The notes: generated from the sequence alone by a model not told the origin. Shown: positions 1 to 9,022, counted from the stretch's first letter. The stretch is 23,071 bases of DNA from Bifidobacterium breve (GCA_943323935.2 CALPJR020000001.1:1-23071), one strand, 5' to 3'. A program made the numbers and translations.

Positions 1-693
1 TAAATTAATCGCTGTTTCTTCTGAACCGTCATCAATACCTGTGAACATGGCTTGGTCAGACTTACGATCGTACACTTGAATTTTATCTACCGCATCTGCA
101 GGTAAATTTTTAGTAGCCATCATCGGATCGCCCGTAAAAAATTCTTTTCCATTCACAAAAACCTTAGTCACTTTTTTTCCATTGACAGTAATACCACCAG
201 ATTTATCTACTTCCATCCCAGGCATCTTTTTTAATAAATCTTCCACTACTGCATTCGGTGCAGTCTTAAAATTTTCTGAATTGAACTCCACTGAATCTCC
301 ATTAATCACAACAGGTGGTCTACGTGCAGTCACTGTTACTGTGCTCATCGTATTCACATCGTTCATATAAATCAAACCCATCTCCACAGTTTTATCTGTT
401 CCAATTAGAACAGGCACCCATTTTGGGATATAGCCTACATAGGAAACAGAAATCAAGTAATTTCCAGGTGCCACATTTTTGAAATTAAAAACCCCAGCCT
501 CATTCGTTCTTGAAAAACTAACCAAGGAAGAGTCATTTGCATAGACCAATGAAACGGTTGCTGAATTAAGGGCTCTATTTGCTATACTATCCTTTAAACT
601 ACCCTGAATGGTTAAATTTTGTGCAAATCCAACGTAACTAACTAATAATAAGCAACTTATAAAAATAAATTGCCCTAATTTTTGTTTATTCAT
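1..693 (-). CDS. TonB-dependent receptor-like outer-membrane beta-barrel protein (N-terminal 231 residues, partial)
   Basis: The reading frame starts at an ATG (complement of 691-693) and stays open to the left edge, so only the N-terminus is present. Residues 1-24 form a signal peptide ending in a VGFAQ-type cleavage site. Residues 26-105 look like a carboxypeptidase-regulatory (CarboxypepD_reg-like) beta-sandwich, including the segments FKNVAPGNYLISVSYVGY. From about residue 120 a TonB plug-like domain follows, with a VTVTARRPP segment, LLKKMPGMEVDKSGGITVNG and VKTKVFVNGKEFF-like motifs (the actual segment reads KKVTKVFVNGKEFFTGDP). This order is typical of Bacteroidota outer-membrane beta-barrel family proteins of the OMP_b-brl_3 type. 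The barrel itself lies outside the window and the substrate cannot be told. Short open frames on the opposite strand here are shadows of this gene. Confidence 0.9.
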   Translation of the reverse strand, partial: MNKQKLGQFIFISCLLLVSYVGFAQNLTIQGSLKDSIANRALNSATVSLVYANDSSLVSFSRTNEAGVFNFKNVAPGNYLISVSYVGYIPKWVPVLIGTDKTVEMGLIYMNDVNTMSTVTVTARRPPVVINGDSVEFNSENFKTAPNAVVEDLLKKMPGMEVDKSGGITVNGKKVTKVFVNGKEFFTGDPMMATKNLPADAVDKIQVYDRKSDQAMFTGIDDGSEETAINL

Positions 694-697
694 AATA

Positions 698-731
698 CAA
701 ATATACGATTGAGTTGTCGAACTTTAGTCAA
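698..731 (-). promoter_or_regulatory. Bacteroidetes-type promoter of the TonB-dependent receptor gene
   Basis: Read on the minus strand there is an exact TAnnTTTG -7 box, TATATTTG (705-698), with a TTGA -33 box at 731-728 and 23 bases between TTG and the -7 box. Only four bases separate the -7 box from the ATG, so the predicted transcript would begin at or next to the start codon. The boxes are seen directly; use as a promoter is inferred from the known Bacteroidetes consensus. Confidence 0.5.
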
Positions 732-856
732 GAGAGCCCATTTCTACCTAAGTTTTTAGTTAAAATTATCAGAATATTTGATGAACGGCTATCTCCAATA
801 GTTTCATTTTTTTTCGAGAACTATTGGATTGATGTAACTTTCAAAAAATAATCAAT

Positions 857-3800
857 ATGAGAATAATTACTTTGACGCTATTCATGGCGCTTGGTTTAAT
901 CAGTTCACAAGCACAGGACAAAAAAAGTCTAAAAAAAGACAGCACTAGTTTTAGTCAATTTAAAGGTTTGCCATTAAAAGCAACTAGATCATTTGACTTT
1001 ACGACCAACGAAGGCACTTGGACTTCATTAGCTGTTAGCCCAGATGGTAAAACCATTTTATTTGATTTGATGGGTGATATATATAGTATCCCAATGGAAG
1101 GCGGAAAAGCAACAGCTATCACTAAGGGTATGGCTTACGATAACCATCCAAGTTTTAGCCCCGATGGAAAACGCATTCTATTTTTATCTGACCGCTCTGG
1201 TGCAGAAAATATATGGTACATAGATTTAGAGAAAAAAGATACCCTTGCTTTGACCGAAGAGCAAAACAATAATTTTCCAGGTGCAGTTTATACACCAGAC
1301 GGAAATTATATCGTGTATACAAAAGGACGTCGTAATACTAAATTGTATTTGATGCATAAGAATGGTGGTGCAGGAACTAATTTAATTGACGCACCTGCTA
1401 CCTTAAAAACAATTGATCCTGCCGTGAGTGCAGATGGTCGTTATATTTATTACAGTGCGCGCAATGGTGCTTGGAACTACAACGCCATGTTGCCTCAATA
1501 TAGTATTGGTGTATATGATAGAGAAAAAGGAACAACCAGAACCATTGCTTCTAGATATGGATCGGCTTTTACACCGGTATTATCTAAGGATGGGAAATGG
1601 TTGGTGTATGGAACGCGTTATGAAGATAAAACTGGATTGGTAAAAAGAAATTTAGCGACTGGCGAAGAAGCTTGGTTGGCCTATCCTGTACAAAGAGATG
1701 ACCAAGAATCCATTGCTGTATTAGGTGTATTGCCAACAATGAGTTTTACGCCAGATAGCAAATACTTATTAGCTTCTTACGGCGGAAAAATAAATAAAAT
1801 AGATATCGAAACTGCTACACAAACTGAAATCCCATATACAGTAGATGCAAAAATCGAAATGGGCCCAGAAGTGTTATTTAAATATCCTATCAAGGATACG
1901 GTTGCTACAATGGCAACGCAGATAAGAGATGCGGTGCCTTCTCCTAATGGAAAGCAACTGGCATTCACAGTCTTAAATAGATTGTATGTGATGGACTATC
2001 CAAACGGTACACCAAAGCGTTTGACAAAAAATGATTTCACCGAAGCGCAACCAGTTTGGAATCCAGCTGGAAATGGTATTTATTTTTCAACTTGGAATCC
2101 CGATGGTGGTGCTATTCGTTTTATTGATTTAAATAATAGTTCAGAAAAAATTATAACAAAAGAAAATGCTTTGTACCAAGGTCTTGCAATTGATCCAACA
2201 GGTAAGAAATTAGTTTTCAATAAAACCAGTGCTCAAAAATTTAAGGATGCCATTGAGCCTAGTTATGATGATGCAGAAGATGAATTGGCTTGGATTGATT
2301 TGACCACTGGCAATGAAAAATTAATTGACAAAGCAAATGGAAGATACAATCCACATTTTGCATTGAACGATGATCGTATTTATTTAAACAATCGTGGTAG
2401 ATTGATTTCAATTCAGTGGGATGGCGGTGACGAAAAAGAAATCGCAAAAATTTCTGGTATCACTACATTTGGAAGTGTGCCTGAGCATCGTGGCAAGCCT
2501 TTAGCTGACCCTTGTATCATTCCAGAAGTATTTGACGCAGACGAAGCTGCAAAAGAAAACAATCCACCTTCTAATGCGAATAATATTTTATTATCACCAA
2601 AGGGATCTGCAGCGATTGCGCAAGTGAACAACAATATTTATTTTGTTACACTTCCAAAATCTGGTAAATCAGTTTCTATCTCTGTTGCGGATGCTAAAAA
2701 TGCTGCATTCCCTAGTAAGTTGTTAACTGAAATTGGTGGAGAATTTCCTAGCTGGCAAGCAGATGGCAAAACCATTCATTGGAGTTTAGGTGCAGCGCAT
2801 TTCACCTATGATGTTGATGCCGCTTATGCTTTTGACGATAGCTTAGCTGCTGCAAAAAAATTAGAAGCTGCTGTTAAAAAAGATACAACTAAAAAAGACA
2901 GCACCAATATTGCTAAAAAAGACGATAAAAAAGAAGCACCAAAATATAAAGCGAGTGAGACTTGGGTAAAAGTGTATTATGAAAATGATATGCCTAGCAC
3001 AACAGTGTTGTTGACCAATGCTAGAATCATTACAATGAATGGAGATCAGGTGATCAACAACGGAGACATCTTAATTGTAAAAAATAGAATTCAAGCAGTT
3101 GGAAAATCTGGCTCACTCAAAGTACCTGCTGGCGCAAAACGTGTGAACCTTGCAGGTAAAACTGTGGTTCCAGGATTTATAGATACACATTCTCATATGT
3201 GGCCTAGCTGGGGTATTCACAAAAATCAAGTATGGATTTACGCAGCCAATTTAGCCTATGGTGTGACCACAACACGTGACCCACAAACTGCCACTACGGA
3301 TGTATTAACCTATAGCGATTTAGTAGAAGCTGGTAAAATGGTAGGTCCGAGAGTGTATTCAACTGGCCCTGGTGTGGGTTATTGGTCTTATAATTTAAAA
3401 GACTCTGCACAAGCAGAATCAGTGCTAGCACAATACAGTAAGTATTACAATACCAAGTACATTAAAATGTATTTAGTAGGTAACCGTAAGCATAGACAAT
3501 GGGTGATTCAAGCAGCAAAAAATCAAAAATTAATGCCTACGACAGAAGGTGGTTTAGATTTTAAATTGAATATGACGAATTTATTGGATGGTTATCCTGG
3601 TCATGAGCATTCTTTACCAATTTATCCTTTGTACAATGATGTGGTGAAAACAATTGCTAATTCTAAAATGGCAGTGACACCTACTTTATTAGTTTCTTAT
3701 GGTGGACCATGGGCAGAAAATTATTTTTACGAAACCGAAAATGTATATGGTGATGCAAAAATGCAATACTATACCCCTTACGAAGAATTAGCAAGCAAGT

Positions 3801-4255
3801 CAAGACGACGTGCTACATGGTTCTTACCAGAAGAGCATGTGTTTCAAAAACATGCTAAGAGTATGAAGCAGATTGTTGAAGCAGGTGGTCTTGCAGGTGT
3901 AGGTAGCCATGGTCAATTACAAGGTTTAGGTTACCATTGGGAACTTTGGTCAATGCAATCTGGCGGTATGCGTAATTTAGATGCTTTGAAAACAGCCACT
4001 ATTTTAGGTGCAGAAAGTTTAGGATTGGATAAGGACTTAGGAAGTATCAGTGCAGGTAAATTAGCAGACTTAATTATTCTAAATAAGAATCCATTAGAAG
4101 ACATCAAAAATACCAATAGCATTCAGTATGTGATGAAAAATGGTCGTCTTTACAATGGTGCTAATTTAGATGAGTTGGTGACAGGTAATTCTAAAGTAGA
4201 TCGCAAAGAATACTTGGATAAAAAACCAATTAAAAACACAAAAGTAGAAGACTAA
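857..4255 (+). CDS. exported beta-propeller (PD40/TolB-like) amidohydrolase fusion protein
   Basis: This 1132-residue protein has a signal peptide (residues 1-20, ending SSQAQ) and probably acts in the periplasm. Residues about 45-640 carry repeated TolB/WD40-like (PD40) blades, seen as recurring SPDGK-type motifs. A lysine-rich linker at about 665-705 leads to an amidohydrolase domain at about 720-1110. The metal-binding HxH is H778 and H780 in DTHSHMW, a candidate bridging lysine lies in YIKMYL (about 869), and GHEH has H916/H918. At the position of the usual metal-binding Asp the segment reads GSHGQLQGLGYHWELW (H1018), a variant I recall as shared by this propeller-fused subfamily. The C-terminal LGAESLG...GSISAGKLADLIIL block is the classic amidohydrolase ending. 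Substrate unknown; an amide or cyclic amide is plausible. It is the first gene of an operon, five bases before the next. Confidence 0.88.
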   Translation: MRIITLTLFMALGLISSQAQDKKSLKKDSTSFSQFKGLPLKATRSFDFTTNEGTWTSLAVSPDGKTILFDLMGDIYSIPMEGGKATAITKGMAYDNHPSFSPDGKRILFLSDRSGAENIWYIDLEKKDTLALTEEQNNNFPGAVYTPDGNYIVYTKGRRNTKLYLMHKNGGAGTNLIDAPATLKTIDPAVSADGRYIYYSARNGAWNYNAMLPQYSIGVYDREKGTTRTIASRYGSAFTPVLSKDGKWLVYGTRYEDKTGLVKRNLATGEEAWLAYPVQRDDQESIAVLGVLPTMSFTPDSKYLLASYGGKINKIDIETATQTEIPYTVDAKIEMGPEVLFKYPIKDTVATMATQIRDAVPSPNGKQLAFTVLNRLYVMDYPNGTPKRLTKNDFTEAQPVWNPAGNGIYFSTWNPDGGAIRFIDLNNSSEKIITKENALYQGLAIDPTGKKLVFNKTSAQKFKDAIEPSYDDAEDELAWIDLTTGNEKLIDKANGRYNPHFALNDDRIYLNNRGRLISIQWDGGDEKEIAKISGITTFGSVPEHRGKPLADPCIIPEVFDADEAAKENNPPSNANNILLSPKGSAAIAQVNNNIYFVTLPKSGKSVSISVADAKNAAFPSKLLTEIGGEFPSWQADGKTIHWSLGAAHFTYDVDAAYAFDDSLAAAKKLEAAVKKDTTKKDSTNIAKKDDKKEAPKYKASETWVKVYYENDMPSTTVLLTNARIITMNGDQVINNGDILIVKNRIQAVGKSGSLKVPAGAKRVNLAGKTVVPGFIDTHSHMWPSWGIHKNQVWIYAANLAYGVTTTRDPQTATTDVLTYSDLVEAGKMVGPRVYSTGPGVGYWSYNLKDSAQAESVLAQYSKYYNTKYIKMYLVGNRKHRQWVIQAAKNQKLMPTTEGGLDFKLNMTNLLDGYPGHEHSLPIYPLYNDVVKTIANSKMAVTPTLLVSYGGPWAENYFYETENVYGDAKMQYYTPYEELASKSRRRATWFLPEEHVFQKHAKSMKQIVEAGGLAGVGSHGQLQGLGYHWELWSMQSGGMRNLDALKTATILGAESLGLDKDLGSISAGKLADLIILNKNPLEDIKNTNSIQYVMKNGRLYNGANLDELVTGNSKVDRKEYLDKKPIKNTKVED

Positions 4256-4260
4256 TTGCT

Positions 4261-5187
4261 ATGCAAAATTCAAGAAGAAAATTTATACAAAATACTGGGA
4301 TCGCCTTATTAGGTATTGGTATGACCCCAAGTACATTGTGGTCAAAAAATACAAGCGCCGATGCAAAAACCCTAATTGGCATTCAGCTGTATGCTGTGCG
4401 TGAGGACATGTTTAAAAATCCATTGGGCACCTTAAAGGCCTTGTCTAAAATGGGTTACCAATATATTGAGCATGCTAATTATTCCAACCGAAAATTTTAT
4501 GGCTACAGTGCAATTGAGTTTAAAAAAATACTAGACGACCTTGGTATGAAAATGCCAAGTGGTCATACTTCGTTGAATGCAAGCCATTGGGATAATCAAA
4601 AAAAGGCATTTACAGATGCTTGGAAATACACCATCGACGATGCGGTAACACTTGGACAAGACTATGTCATTAGTCCTTGGATCGATGAAAAAGTAAGAAC
4701 CTCTTATGATGCATTGATGCATCAGTTAGAACAATTTAATTTATCTGGGGAATTATGTCTGGATTCGGGCATGCAATTTGGATACCATAACCACAATTTT
4801 GAATTTATTGAAAAAGTGAATGGCCAATTGATCTATGATATTATCTTAAAAGAAACCGATCCAGAATTGGTGATACACCAATTAGATTTTGGGAATATGT
4901 TTGGCATTGGTGCAAGGGGCATGGATTGGATCAAAAAATATCCAGGCCGTTTTGTTTCAGTGCATGTAAAGGATGAAATTAAAGTTCCAGTTGGTGAAAT
5001 GAACGACCAGCATGATAGTACCATTTTAGGCAATGGCTTAGTAGATCCAAAAGCGGTATGCTTATTAGCCAAGGCAATAGGTGGTACAAAACAGTTTATC
5101 ATTGAACAAGAATCTTATCAAGGGATTGCACCACTTGAATGTGCTCGAATCAATTTGGAAAGAATTAAAACATGGGGATTGGTATAA
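4261..5187 (+). CDS. sugar phosphate isomerase/epimerase family protein with Tat signal
   Basis: This 308-residue protein belongs to the xylose isomerase-like TIM-barrel family. The N-terminus SRRKFIQ (residues 4-10) followed by a hydrophobic stretch fits a twin-arginine export signal, so the enzyme is probably folded before export and acts in the periplasm. Barrel hallmarks are IGIQLYAVRED near residue 40, GYQYIEHANY, FGYHNHNFEF (conserved HNH-type strand), LVIHQLDFGN, FVSVHVKDE and the final FIIEQESY. Together these supply the His, Asp and Glu metal ligands usual in the fold. Exact substrate cannot be assigned; the family includes epimerases, isomerases and hydrolases of sugars and inositols. 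It starts five bases after the amidohydrolase stop and ends 15 bases before the acylase gene, so all three are probably co-transcribed. Confidence 0.85.
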   Translation: MQNSRRKFIQNTGIALLGIGMTPSTLWSKNTSADAKTLIGIQLYAVREDMFKNPLGTLKALSKMGYQYIEHANYSNRKFYGYSAIEFKKILDDLGMKMPSGHTSLNASHWDNQKKAFTDAWKYTIDDAVTLGQDYVISPWIDEKVRTSYDALMHQLEQFNLSGELCLDSGMQFGYHNHNFEFIEKVNGQLIYDIILKETDPELVIHQLDFGNMFGIGARGMDWIKKYPGRFVSVHVKDEIKVPVGEMNDQHDSTILGNGLVDPKAVCLLAKAIGGTKQFIIEQESYQGIAPLECARINLERIKTWGLV

Positions 5188-5202
5188 TTTAAAAATCGTT
5201 GT

Positions 5203-7434
5203 ATGAAAAAAATAATGTTACTAAGTAGTTTGGTGTGGATTGCTATTGCCTCAATTGCGCAAAAACCAACAAGTGCAGAACTTGCAAGATGGAATCAACA
5301 TGCCAAACAAACAACCATCATACGTGACGAATGGGATATCCCACATATTTATGGAAAGACGGATGCCGATGCCGTATTTGGATTGATGTATGCGCAATGT
5401 GAAGAGAATTTTCCGCAGATAGAAAAGAATTTTTTAGAAATGCTAGGACGACGTGCCGAAATGGAAGGGCCTAAAGTCATTTATGAAGATCTGATGATGC
5501 AACTCATCCAAGATAGCGCCGAGGCCGTGAAAGATTTTGAAAGAAGCCCTATTTGGTTTAAGCAATTATTAATAGCGCATGCCGATGGTATTAATTACTT
5601 CTTATCAAAACACCCTGAGGTAAAACCAGTGGTACTTAAAAAGTTTAAGCCCTGGTACCATTTGATGTGGACAGACGGAAGTGTTTCCCCAACAAAATCT
5701 GCTGGTATCACCGAAAAACATGTTGAAGCTTTTTATGGTCAACAATTATATTCTAATCAAAATGCAGTCAGTATCAATACCACGATGCCTGTTCAAAAAT
5801 CAATTTTTGAACAGACCAATTATGACATGGAAGACAAGACCCTAAGAGGTTCTAATGGATTTGCGATTGCACCAAAACATAGTCGTACTGGTAATGCCAT
5901 GTTGTATATCAATCCGCATGTACCTTTTTATTTTAGATCAGAAATGCATATGGTGAGCGAGCAAGGATTAAATGCATATGGTGCGGTGACTTGGGGACAG
6001 TTCTTTATTTATCAAGGCTTTAATGAAAATTGCGGATGGATGCATACAAGTGGCTATGCCGATGTAGCAGATGTGTATGAAGAACAAACAGAAAAAATAA
6101 AGAATCAATTATTTTATACCTACGAAAAAGAAAAAAAGAAAGTTGGGCTACGTAATATCAAAATCCAATATGTAGAAAATGGTATTATAAAATCAAAATC
6201 CTTTGATACTTATTTTACGCACCATGGCCCTATCATGGGCATGGAAAAAGGAAAATGGTTAAGCCTACAAGAAAACAATCGTTCCTTAAAGGCCTTAATG
6301 GAATGCTGGACAAGAACAAAATCAAAAAGCTTAGCAGACTATACAAAAGCAATGGAACTAGTAGCCAATAATAGCAACAACACAGTATACGCAGATGCTG
6401 GAGGTAATATCGCTTATTGGCATGGGAATTTTATGCCTAAACGCAATCCAAATTTTGATTATACATTACCTGTTGATGGAAGTATCAAAGCAACTGACTG
6501 GCAGGGCGTGCATCCTTTAAAAGAAATTGTTCAAAGTATTAATCCTTCCAATGGATGGTTGCAAAATTGCAATGCAACGCCATTTACAGTAGCAGGTGAT
6601 CAAAGTCCAAAAGCATCTAACTACCCTGCTTATATGGCACCAGACGGCGAAAACGGAAGAGGGCTTACTGCTGTAGCCTTATTGTCTACAATAGATAAAA
6701 TCAATTTAGACGAACTCATTGCTTTAGGGTATAATAAAAAATTAAGTGCCTTTGATATTTTATTACCTCCTTTTATACAAAAAGCAAAAACAGCAGCACT
6801 TGCACCAAGAACCAAAAAAGCAATTGACTATTTAGCGAATTGGGATCATGTTGCTGACTCCAGTTCAATTGCCACAAGCATCGCAATAGAATGGGCTAGC
6901 AAATGGGGTGCGACCATTCCTCCTGCAAACACAGAGGAAGCAGCAACACAAATTGTTTTAAAATACAATCGCATGGACCAAGAGGTTGCTTTTGAAACTA
7001 AAATAAAATTATTAGAAGCCACTTTAGATCAATTCGAAAAATGGTATGGTGGATGGGAGATTACTTGGGGATCCATGAATCGTTTTCAAAGAGTAGCTCC
7101 AGGGGCAAGTTTCAATGACAACCTACCGAGCTTAGCTGTTAATCAATCATCCTCTAAGTGGGGCTCACTGCCTTCTTTTGAAAGTAGACGCTATCCAAAT
7201 ACCATCAAGCGTTACGGCTACACTGGTAATAGCTTTGTTGCTGCAGTAGAATTTGGAAAAAGACTAAATGCAAAAACCATTATCACAGGTGGGCAAAGCA
7301 GGTTTGCTGAAAGCAAAAATTTTACAGACCAAGCCTATGGATTTGTGAACGGACAGTTTAAAACCATCCATTACTATCAAGAAGATGTTTTGGCCAACAA
7401 AAAACTAGCATACCATCCTGGATTAGAAAGATAG
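5203..7434 (+). CDS. penicillin acylase family protein (secreted Ntn hydrolase)
   Basis: The 743-residue protein has a signal peptide (residues 1-19, ending ASIAQ) and is expected in the periplasm. The alpha-chain region contains the family signature IPHIYGKTDADAVFGLMYAQ. After a spacer, LRGSNGFAIAPKHS gives the autocatalytic Gly-Ser junction; Ser217 would become the N-terminal nucleophile of the beta chain. YINPHVPF and a long beta chain with NGWLQNCNATP and GSMNRFQRVAPG follow, as in the aculeacin A/acyl-homoserine lactone acylase branch. Length matches the family. The reaction is hydrolysis of an amide bond to an acyl chain; whether the substrate is a beta-lactam, an N-acyl homoserine lactone or another amide cannot be read from sequence. 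It is the last gene of the operon, and its final 58 bases overlap the convergent regulator gene. Confidence 0.9.
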   Translation: MKKIMLLSSLVWIAIASIAQKPTSAELARWNQHAKQTTIIRDEWDIPHIYGKTDADAVFGLMYAQCEENFPQIEKNFLEMLGRRAEMEGPKVIYEDLMMQLIQDSAEAVKDFERSPIWFKQLLIAHADGINYFLSKHPEVKPVVLKKFKPWYHLMWTDGSVSPTKSAGITEKHVEAFYGQQLYSNQNAVSINTTMPVQKSIFEQTNYDMEDKTLRGSNGFAIAPKHSRTGNAMLYINPHVPFYFRSEMHMVSEQGLNAYGAVTWGQFFIYQGFNENCGWMHTSGYADVADVYEEQTEKIKNQLFYTYEKEKKKVGLRNIKIQYVENGIIKSKSFDTYFTHHGPIMGMEKGKWLSLQENNRSLKALMECWTRTKSKSLADYTKAMELVANNSNNTVYADAGGNIAYWHGNFMPKRNPNFDYTLPVDGSIKATDWQGVHPLKEIVQSINPSNGWLQNCNATPFTVAGDQSPKASNYPAYMAPDGENGRGLTAVALLSTIDKINLDELIALGYNKKLSAFDILLPPFIQKAKTAALAPRTKKAIDYLANWDHVADSSSIATSIAIEWASKWGATIPPANTEEAATQIVLKYNRMDQEVAFETKIKLLEATLDQFEKWYGGWEITWGSMNRFQRVAPGASFNDNLPSLAVNQSSSKWGSLPSFESRRYPNTIKRYGYTGNSFVAAVEFGKRLNAKTIITGGQSRFAESKNFTDQAYGFVNGQFKTIHYYQEDVLANKKLAYHPGLER

Positions 7435-8108
7435 TGTTCATAAAGTTTAGTGATTAAAGCAATTTTAACTAAGCCTGCTACATTTTTGACACCAAGAACT
7501 TGCATGAGTCTAGTTCTATGACCTTCGATGGTTCTTTTGCTATGGTTTAGTTCTGCAGCAATTTGTTTACTAGAAGCTTCTTCGCAAATACGAATTAAAA
7601 TATATTTATCATATAGACTTAGCGCGTTGACGCGCTCGATTAAATTAATTTTATCCATAACCTGCGTGAGTTGTAAAACACGTTCTGCGGTATCATGACA
7701 AAAAAAGACCTTGCGCTGACAAGCCATTTCTACCGCTTTATTCCACTCAAGGCTAGACATACTTCTTGAAACAATGACATCTACTTCGAGTTCAATTAAC
7801 TGGTAGAGTACAAAATCGGGGGTATCCTTATTCAACAAAATAATACATGGAAAAACTTGTTGTAGTGCTTTGATCTTCTTTTTCACAGCTTGTGAATCAA
7901 AGTCAAACATTGCACAATCAATGATCAATAAACCTTGGGTTAAGCCAAAATGGAAGCTGCTTACTTCGTCTAAGGAGTTTAGTATGCGATACCCATTACA
8001 CATAGGATGCGCTTTTGCCAATTGGCCACAGCCCATAGCGTAAATGGCTTGTTGGTCACAAATAAATACTTGTCTTTGCTCCTGTTGGTTTATATATTTT
8101 TTTTGCAT
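7377..8108 (-). CDS. LuxR-family transcriptional regulator with degenerate receiver-like domain
   Basis: This 243-residue protein has a clear C-terminal LuxR/GerE helix-turn-helix at about residues 163-223, with the segments ASSKQIAAELNHSKRTIEGH and RLMQVLGVKN. The N-terminal half (12-125) resembles a response-regulator receiver: GLLIIDCAMFDFD places Asp64 at the phospho-acceptor strand, but the acidic pair at the first strand is reduced to a single Asp18 and the conserved C-terminal Lys appears lost (VDVIVSRSMS). Phosphorylation may therefore be absent or altered. No histidine kinase lies nearby. It is convergent with and overlaps the penicillin acylase gene, and divergent from the YwaF-like gene, so either could be a target, but nothing in the sequence proves it. 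Confidence 0.8.
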   Translation of the reverse strand: MQKKYINQQEQRQVFICDQQAIYAMGCGQLAKAHPMCNGYRILNSLDEVSSFHFGLTQGLLIIDCAMFDFDSQAVKKKIKALQQVFPCIILLNKDTPDFVLYQLIELEVDVIVSRSMSSLEWNKAVEMACQRKVFFCHDTAERVLQLTQVMDKINLIERVNALSLYDKYILIRICEEASSKQIAAELNHSKRTIEGHRTRLMQVLGVKNVAGLVKIALITKLYEHYLSNPGWYASFLLAKTSS

Positions 8109-8173
8109 CTATAAAAAAACAATAGATCAAGCTGATGCAGGCATAATCAAATAGATTTTATATTAATGGATAA

Positions 8174-8207
8174 TTTTTTTAAGGTATTCAACCCCTTCAA
8201 AAAAAAT
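8174..8207. repeat. T/A-flanked inverted repeat between divergent genes
   Basis: A run of seven T followed by AAGG is mirrored by CCTT-C-AAAAAAAA, with the nine-base loop TATTCAACC between AAGG and CCTT. The T-run is on the 5' side on both strands, so this does not have the shape of an intrinsic terminator. It lies between the LuxR-type gene and the YwaF-like gene and could be an operator or just an A/T-rich symmetric stretch. The rest of the 8109-8268 spacer shows nothing I can name. Confidence 0.3.
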
Positions 8208-8268
8208 CTAATCGCCTAGTTTAATACCATAGTCGATAGAATCTACTCAGATTGGTGTAAATTGCAGC

Positions 8269-8979
8269 ATGCAGTTTGAAAAATCTATTACACTCGCCAC
8301 GTTCTCTCCACTTTGGTGGGAAAGTATTTTATGGATTGGAGGAAGTATCTTTTTATTGATTCAAGTGCCTAAATACCTAAAAAATATTCAAATCAAACAT
8401 TACGATTTTTTTATTGCTGCCTTATTAATTGCCAATTTAGGTATTGAGCAATTTTATAATTTTTATACTGGCTCATGGAATATTCAACAAAATATTCCTG
8501 CGCATTTATGTAGCATTAGTACATTTTTATGCATCATCTACCTATTTACTAAAAATCAATTATTAGGAGAATTTGTTTACTACTGGGGATTATTAGGCGG
8601 TATTCATGCGCTACTAACACCAGAATTTAACAATGGCGTTAAAGGCTATAATTTTTATAGTTATTTTATTGAGCACGCTGGTTTATTATTAGTAGTGCTG
8701 TATGTCATCAAGCACAATGGATTTGTGCCTCGACCAAAATCCTGGTTGGTTATTTTTGGTTATTCTCAATTAGTAGTCTTATCTGTGGGCATCCTCAACT
8801 ATGCTATTGGAACAAACTATATGTTTTTAAGGGAGCCTCCATCGGCCAATAATCCATTCATCATTGGAGCATGGCCATTTTACCTCATTTGTTTTGAGGT
8901 AGCTGCCATCGCGCATTTCTGGTTATTCTATTTACCCTTTGCAAGAAAAAGAAAAATAGCAGACTCTGTCTTTTCTTAA
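8269..8979 (+). CDS. TIGR02206 (YwaF-like) integral membrane protein
   Basis: The 236-residue product is a polytopic membrane protein with about seven hydrophobic segments, near residues 16-33, 45-62, 77-93, 99-115, 130-147, 158-180 and 199-222. Conserved features of the YwaF/TIGR02206 family are visible: a PAHLCSIS segment at the start of the third helix, a GIHALLTPEF loop and a FIEHAGLLLVV helix, placing histidines within or near the membrane. It ends with a basic cytoplasmic tail (RKRK). The function of the family is not known. It stands alone on the plus strand, divergent from the LuxR-type regulator and convergent with the HAD gene, 43 bases away. Confidence 0.85.
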   Translation: MQFEKSITLATFSPLWWESILWIGGSIFLLIQVPKYLKNIQIKHYDFFIAALLIANLGIEQFYNFYTGSWNIQQNIPAHLCSISTFLCIIYLFTKNQLLGEFVYYWGLLGGIHALLTPEFNNGVKGYNFYSYFIEHAGLLLVVLYVIKHNGFVPRPKSWLVIFGYSQLVVLSVGILNYAIGTNYMFLREPPSANNPFIIGAWPFYLICFEVAAIAHFWLFYLPFARKRKIADSVFS

Positions 8980-9022
8980 TTGAAAATATAAAAAGCGATT
9001 GATTTAATTTATAAAATGCTTC

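Noticed and set aside
7424..7449. Minus-strand CTAAACTTT with TTCTAA, resembling the ECF promoter
   Set aside because: Spacing differs by one base, the last T of the -35 box is missing, and it points antisense into the acylase gene with no gene start nearby.
8206..8211. ATCTAA before the YwaF-like gene
   Set aside because: No TTAAACTTTT-like sequence at the required distance upstream.
8980..9022. Terminator between the YwaF-like and HAD genes
   Set aside because: Only AAGC/GCTT with a loop of more than 20 bases could pair; too weak to call.
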